A stretch of 64,000 bases of DNA from CAZMGV01 sp964565925 (lineage in GTDB: Bacteria; JAGRBM01; JAHCIT01): contig CAZMGV010000011.1 of NCBI GenBank assembly GCA_964565925.1, positions 62,001 to 126,000 on the forward strand. The letters run 5' to 3'. This document shows positions 60,883 to 64,000 of the stretch, in pieces (within the stretch, counting starts at the first letter, position 1; each line of letters starts with the position of its first letter). Made by a program: the position numbers and the translations under genes. Under the pieces are notes generated by a model that worked only from the letters and a program-made list of their open reading frames with translations, was not told the DNA's origin and searched no databases.

Positions 60883-61739
60883 ATACGCAACTCTACGCCA
60901 TCGGTTTCCGGCCCGACGACGGTCAGCAGCTGTTCACGCTGCTCTCGCTGGCGGCAGAGAAGTCCCGTCTCGTCATGGGCAAACTGAAAGGCATGGAGCA
61001 CCGCCTCTGGGTAGATCCGAGCGGGGCGGGGCTCGCGGTTCACATGAAGCACGGCAAGGTGGAGGCGATGACCCCGTGGTTCGAGAGTGACACGGTGTGG
61101 CCGGCCCAGGTGACCGCCTTGCTGACCGATCAGGTGACGGTTCACTGGTCGGGGATCGAGGCTACCGTTCCGGCACCGGGCGGTGCCCGCAGCGGAGTGG
61201 CGATTCACATCAAGGATATTTCCGCCTGGCGGCAGGTCCTGGTCCCCGGTTTCAAATGCCCGCTCCAGATGGCGGTTATTGGCGAGGATGTACAGATTTT
61301 TCCCACGGAAGAGGAGTTCCGTGCCGCCCAGCGGGAGTTCTGGGGAAAAAACGAACGGGGCGAATCCTTCGATCCGCCGCCGTCGTTCATTCTGCCCACG
61401 GGGAAGCTGCTCACGGAGAAAACGCCGGAGGGCAAAGCGGATAAAGACCGGGGCGACAGTACCGGGCTTGTGGAGACAGCGACCGCGCTGCTCGCCGGGC
61501 GGATCACCCACACCGAGCACCGGGAGAACGGCCTTACGCGAAAGAGTTTCCGGGTGCTGCGTGCCGAGATCGAGGGCCTGGATACGGAGATCGCCTACTG
61601 GAAGACCCGCGACGGGAGGGAGCCGGAACCGGGCCAGATCGCACTGGTCCATGCCTGGCTGGCGGGGACGCCGGTGAACAGTCCGCCGCCCCCGCCTGAG
61701 AAAGTAACGGGCGGGCTGCTCGCCCGGTGGTTCGGGTGA
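60879..61739 (+). CDS. Hypothetical cytoplasmic protein
   Basis: 286 residues from ATG 60879, overlapping the pyk stop. No signal or membrane helix. The sequence has an alternating beta pattern at the start (HRLWVDPSGAGLAVHMKH, DQVTVHWSGIEATVPAPGG, SAWRQVLVPGFKCPLQMAVI) and a helical second half (VETATALLAGRITHTEHREN, EIAYWKTRD). It ends in GLLARWFG after a Pro run. I do not recognise a family; coupling to pyk suggests co-expression only. Confidence 0.65.
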   Translation: MNTQLYAIGFRPDDGQQLFTLLSLAAEKSRLVMGKLKGMEHRLWVDPSGAGLAVHMKHGKVEAMTPWFESDTVWPAQVTALLTDQVTVHWSGIEATVPAPGGARSGVAIHIKDISAWRQVLVPGFKCPLQMAVIGEDVQIFPTEEEFRAAQREFWGKNERGESFDPPPSFILPTGKLLTEKTPEGKADKDRGDSTGLVETATALLAGRITHTEHRENGLTRKSFRVLRAEIEGLDTEIAYWKTRDGREPEPGQIALVHAWLAGTPVNSPPPPPEKVTGGLLARWFG

Positions 61740-61801
61740 CACCGGTATGGACTCTGGCGCTACGGGCCTCCTAGGCTGGCCCCCACGGAGGATTATCAAA
61801 T

Positions 61802-62269
61802 ATGTCCAGGCCCAATGAAGGTGAACAGGCGCCCCGCTTCGAAGGCATCGCCGGCGATGGCAGCCGGATCGTTCTTGACGATCTGCTCAAGAAGGGCCCG
61901 GTCATGATCGTCTTCTATCCAAAGGATGAAACGGCGGTCTGCACGGCCCAGCTGTGCGACTACCGGGACAGCTTCGCCGACTTCAAGAAACTCGGCGTGC
62001 AGATCCTCGGGGTGAGCGGCGGATCGGCCAAGGACAAGGCGAAGTTCGGCGAGAAGCACCAGTTCCCGTTCCCGCTGATCGCGGACTCCGACGGCAAGAT
62101 CGCCAAAAAGTTCGGGATGAAAAACTTCCTGGGCTTCACCGACCGGGGTAACTTCCTGATCGGCGAAGACGGCAAGGTTCTCTATGCCCATAAGGAAGCG
62201 CTGCCGCTGTTTCGCCGCAAGAGCGACGAACTGCTCGACGTGGCGCGGAAATACTACGGCCGGCCGTGA
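61802..62269 (+). CDS. Peroxiredoxin, Bcp/PrxQ type
   Basis: 155 residues behind GGAGG. Thioredoxin-fold peroxidase: VMIVFYPKDETAVCTAQLCDYRD places the peroxidatic Cys at TAVCT and a second Cys five residues later, the resolving position of atypical two-Cys PrxQ enzymes. The later VQILGVSG, FPFPLIADSDGKIAKKFGMK and NFLIGEDGKVLYA are standard. Reduces hydrogen peroxide and organic peroxides using thioredoxin. Confidence 0.93.
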   Translation: MSRPNEGEQAPRFEGIAGDGSRIVLDDLLKKGPVMIVFYPKDETAVCTAQLCDYRDSFADFKKLGVQILGVSGGSAKDKAKFGEKHQFPFPLIADSDGKIAKKFGMKNFLGFTDRGNFLIGEDGKVLYAHKEALPLFRRKSDELLDVARKYYGRP

Positions 62270-62279
62270 GCGGTGACAC

Positions 62280-64000
62280 ATGACGGATAGCCCGGCGGGC
62301 CCGGGTTCCGGCCCCGCTTCGGGCGAGGGCCGACACCTGCTGCCGTTCGTGCAGCGGGTAGCCAGAACACTGGACCTCGATCCCGCCGGAGAACCGGTCC
62401 GCCGGATTCTCGCCGACTCTATCGCCGGGGCCGCCGCCGAGGCGCTCGGTAAACCCAGATACCCTGACCGCCTTTCGGACACCGACCCGTTCACGAGACG
62501 GCGGCTCGAGCGCGAGTTTCTTTCACAGATTCTGCCGGCGGGCGATTCGCTCGACCGGCTGCTCCGGGCAGGGCGGCTTTATGAGTGTGTCCTGGAGATC
62601 ACGGCCGGCGGTGGACGGCGCGCCTCCGGCAGTTATTTCACGCCGCCGGCAATCGCCCGGTATGCCGCCCTTGCGGCGTCGAAGGGGATGGAGACTGCAA
62701 GGTTCTGCGATCCCGCCTGCGGCACCGGCAACCTGCTCACCTCCCTCTGTCTGGTGGGAGACGTTCCGCTCGACCGGATTCTCGGCATGGACCGGGACCC
62801 GGTCGCTGTCGATCTGGCGCGGGTTTTCCTCTGGCTCGTCGCCGGGGCGAAACCGGTTCACCACCGGACGGTGACGGCGAATATCCGCGTGGGGGATGCA
62901 CTCGCGGAGGAGTTTCCGGATGCCGAGGTGCTGATTTCCAATCCGCCGTTCGTGAAGGGCGTCGCGTCGCAGTCGGCTTCAGAGAAATCGGACCGGGCTG
63001 CGCTCAAAAAGCGGCTGCCGGCCCTGGGTGGTGCGTTTGATCTCGCCTCCGCGTTCTGGGCGCTCGGTGACCGGGAGGGATGCCGCCGGACGGTTATTGT
63101 CGTTCCGAACCGGCTGCTGGCGGCGTCGTACACCGGCAAACTTCGCGACAGTGCCGCCCGGCGGCGGGATTCGGCGACGATTCGCGACTTCAGCCGTTCA
63201 CGGGCGTTTGGGCCGGTGGCGGTTTATCCGGTCGTTCTGACGCTCGACCGGGACGGTAAGGGGCGGGGTGTCACCACGAACGGCGCTGACAGTTTCCACT
63301 GGCGTATGGCGGATCTGGAAGGCCGCAGCTGGAGCGCGGCTTTTTCCCGTGAAGCCATGCAACTGCTGGAATCGAATCCCGTGCGGCTGCGGGAAGTCGC
63401 TACGGCCGTTGCCGGACAGACCGCCGCCGAGGCGTACGACCTTCGGGCCAAGATCGGGAAACAGGGTGAATTCATTCTTGTGACGGCGGGGGCGGTGGAG
63501 CCGCACTGGATTGACGAGGACGCCGCACAGAGATTTCTGGGCAAGCAGTTCAAGCTGCCTCGGGTTTCGTCAAAAGATCTCGGTGAACGGAGAGCCAGAA
63601 TCGCAGCGTCGCCGAAGCTGCTGGTTTCGGCCATGGGCAAGCGGGTTGAGGCGGCACTCGATCTGAAAGGCCGCTTCGCCCCGGCGGTCAGCGTGTTCGC
63701 CGTATTCCCGAAACCGAACTCGGGCATCGGGCTTGGCGCGCTGTCGGCGATACTGAATTCCAACGTGTATGGCCCGCTCTTCCGCTCGCTCTACGGTGCG
63801 CAGGCCATGTCGGGGGGATACATTTCGATCACTAAGGCGATGCTGCTCGACCTGCCGATCGCCCTGGATATGGACCCCGGCAAGTTCCGCCGCCTCGAAG
63901 CGCTGGGGCTGGCGCTGACCGAACTGCCCGACTCGGTTGAACTCCAGGAAGAAGCCGATGAAATTGTGCTGGGGCTGTTCAGCTCCGGGAGGCCGGCCCG
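62280..64000 (+). CDS. N6-adenine DNA methyltransferase (3' truncated)
   Basis: Frame open from ATG 62280 to the window edge, about 573 residues. SAM-binding motif SGSYFTPPAIARYAALAAS then FCDPACGTGNLLTSL; acidic loop ILGMDRDPVAVDLARV; catalytic ISNPPFVKG. This is the gamma-type order of Eco57I/TaqI-like enzymes. After about residue 330 comes a region that may be a target-recognition domain (GGYISITKAMLLDLPIAL at its end is typical). No restriction or specificity gene is visible before the edge, so whether it is an orphan, type IIG or part of a larger system cannot be decided. Confidence 0.85.
   Translation, partial: MTDSPAGPGSGPASGEGRHLLPFVQRVARTLDLDPAGEPVRRILADSIAGAAAEALGKPRYPDRLSDTDPFTRRRLEREFLSQILPAGDSLDRLLRAGRLYECVLEITAGGGRRASGSYFTPPAIARYAALAASKGMETARFCDPACGTGNLLTSLCLVGDVPLDRILGMDRDPVAVDLARVFLWLVAGAKPVHHRTVTANIRVGDALAEEFPDAEVLISNPPFVKGVASQSASEKSDRAALKKRLPALGGAFDLASAFWALGDREGCRRTVIVVPNRLLAASYTGKLRDSAARRRDSATIRDFSRSRAFGPVAVYPVVLTLDRDGKGRGVTTNGADSFHWRMADLEGRSWSAAFSREAMQLLESNPVRLREVATAVAGQTAAEAYDLRAKIGKQGEFILVTAGAVEPHWIDEDAAQRFLGKQFKLPRVSSKDLGERRARIAASPKLLVSAMGKRVEAALDLKGRFAPAVSVFAVFPKPNSGIGLGALSAILNSNVYGPLFRSLYGAQAMSGGYISITKAMLLDLPIALDMDPGKFRRLEALGLALTELPDSVELQEEADEIVLGLFSSGRPA

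Noticed and set aside
1..64000. CRISPR arrays, insertion sequences, prophage or integrase genes
   Set aside because: No regularly spaced direct repeats with spacers, no transposase or integrase motifs, and no abrupt change of codon use seen by eye.

Overview
The window is GC-rich bacterial chromosomal DNA that is densely coded. I see no transposase, integrase, CRISPR array or rRNA. Lipobox lipoproteins, an outer-membrane barrel candidate and a LppC-like periplasmic binding protein point to a Gram-negative cell. REC-DUF4388-TPR and Ser/Thr-kinase proteins, formylglycine-generating-enzyme (FGE/SUMF1) domains, a TIGR02147 regulator paired with a large lipoprotein, and TRL lipoproteins suggest an uncultured lineage of the former Deltaproteobacteria (Myxococcota/Bdellovibrionota-like). 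That placement is inference; no rRNA is present to test it.

Layout. 0-12.3 kb (+): a truncated periplasmic binding protein, lon, a receiver-DUF4388-TPR membrane protein overlapping thiL, a rhomboid-like protein lacking its catalytic Ser and His, a zinc-ribbon pseudokinase fused to an FGE/SUMF1 domain, and an ABC-type binding protein. 12.3-16 kb (-): the housekeeping run tRNA-Gln, prs, rplY, pth, ychF. 16-25.9 kb: tRNA-Val, a TIGR02147 regulator/lipoprotein pair, DUF2238 and CHAD proteins, a stand-alone GlnD-type ACT protein, a NapH-like polyferredoxin cluster and an outer-membrane barrel. 25.9-33.5 kb: an AlkK-like acyl-CoA ligase, a GT-C-like membrane protein, aguB-aguA (agmatine to putrescine), two TRL lipoproteins and one other lipoprotein.

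33.5-43 kb: a FadR-type regulator with a good promoter and overlapping operator, followed by a di-iron ferritin-like protein, an SDR epimerase, a hybrid histidine kinase, a DUF486 protein, a second di-iron ferritin-like protein, an acyl-CoA dehydrogenase and an AI-2E-family transporter. This is the most accessory-looking part and my best candidate for an undescribed oxidative or lipid-modifying locus.

43-47 kb: metK, asd and ahcY, forming the SAM cycle plus aspartate-semialdehyde supply, behind a structured metK leader. 47-51.8 kb: an epimerase, a WecA/MraY-type transferase and a TPR Ser/Thr kinase with intact catalytic motifs. 51.8-57.1 kb: a GAF-GAF histidine kinase, a [2Fe-2S] ferredoxin, MarC, a FecR-domain protein, the BolA/CGFS-glutaredoxin pair and a second FGE/SUMF1 protein. 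57.2-64 kb: a ribbon-helix-helix protein with a zinc-ribbon ParA behind a strong promoter and palindrome, a membrane protein-pyk-hypothetical run with ATGA overlaps, a peroxiredoxin, and an N6-adenine DNA methyltransferase that runs off the window end.
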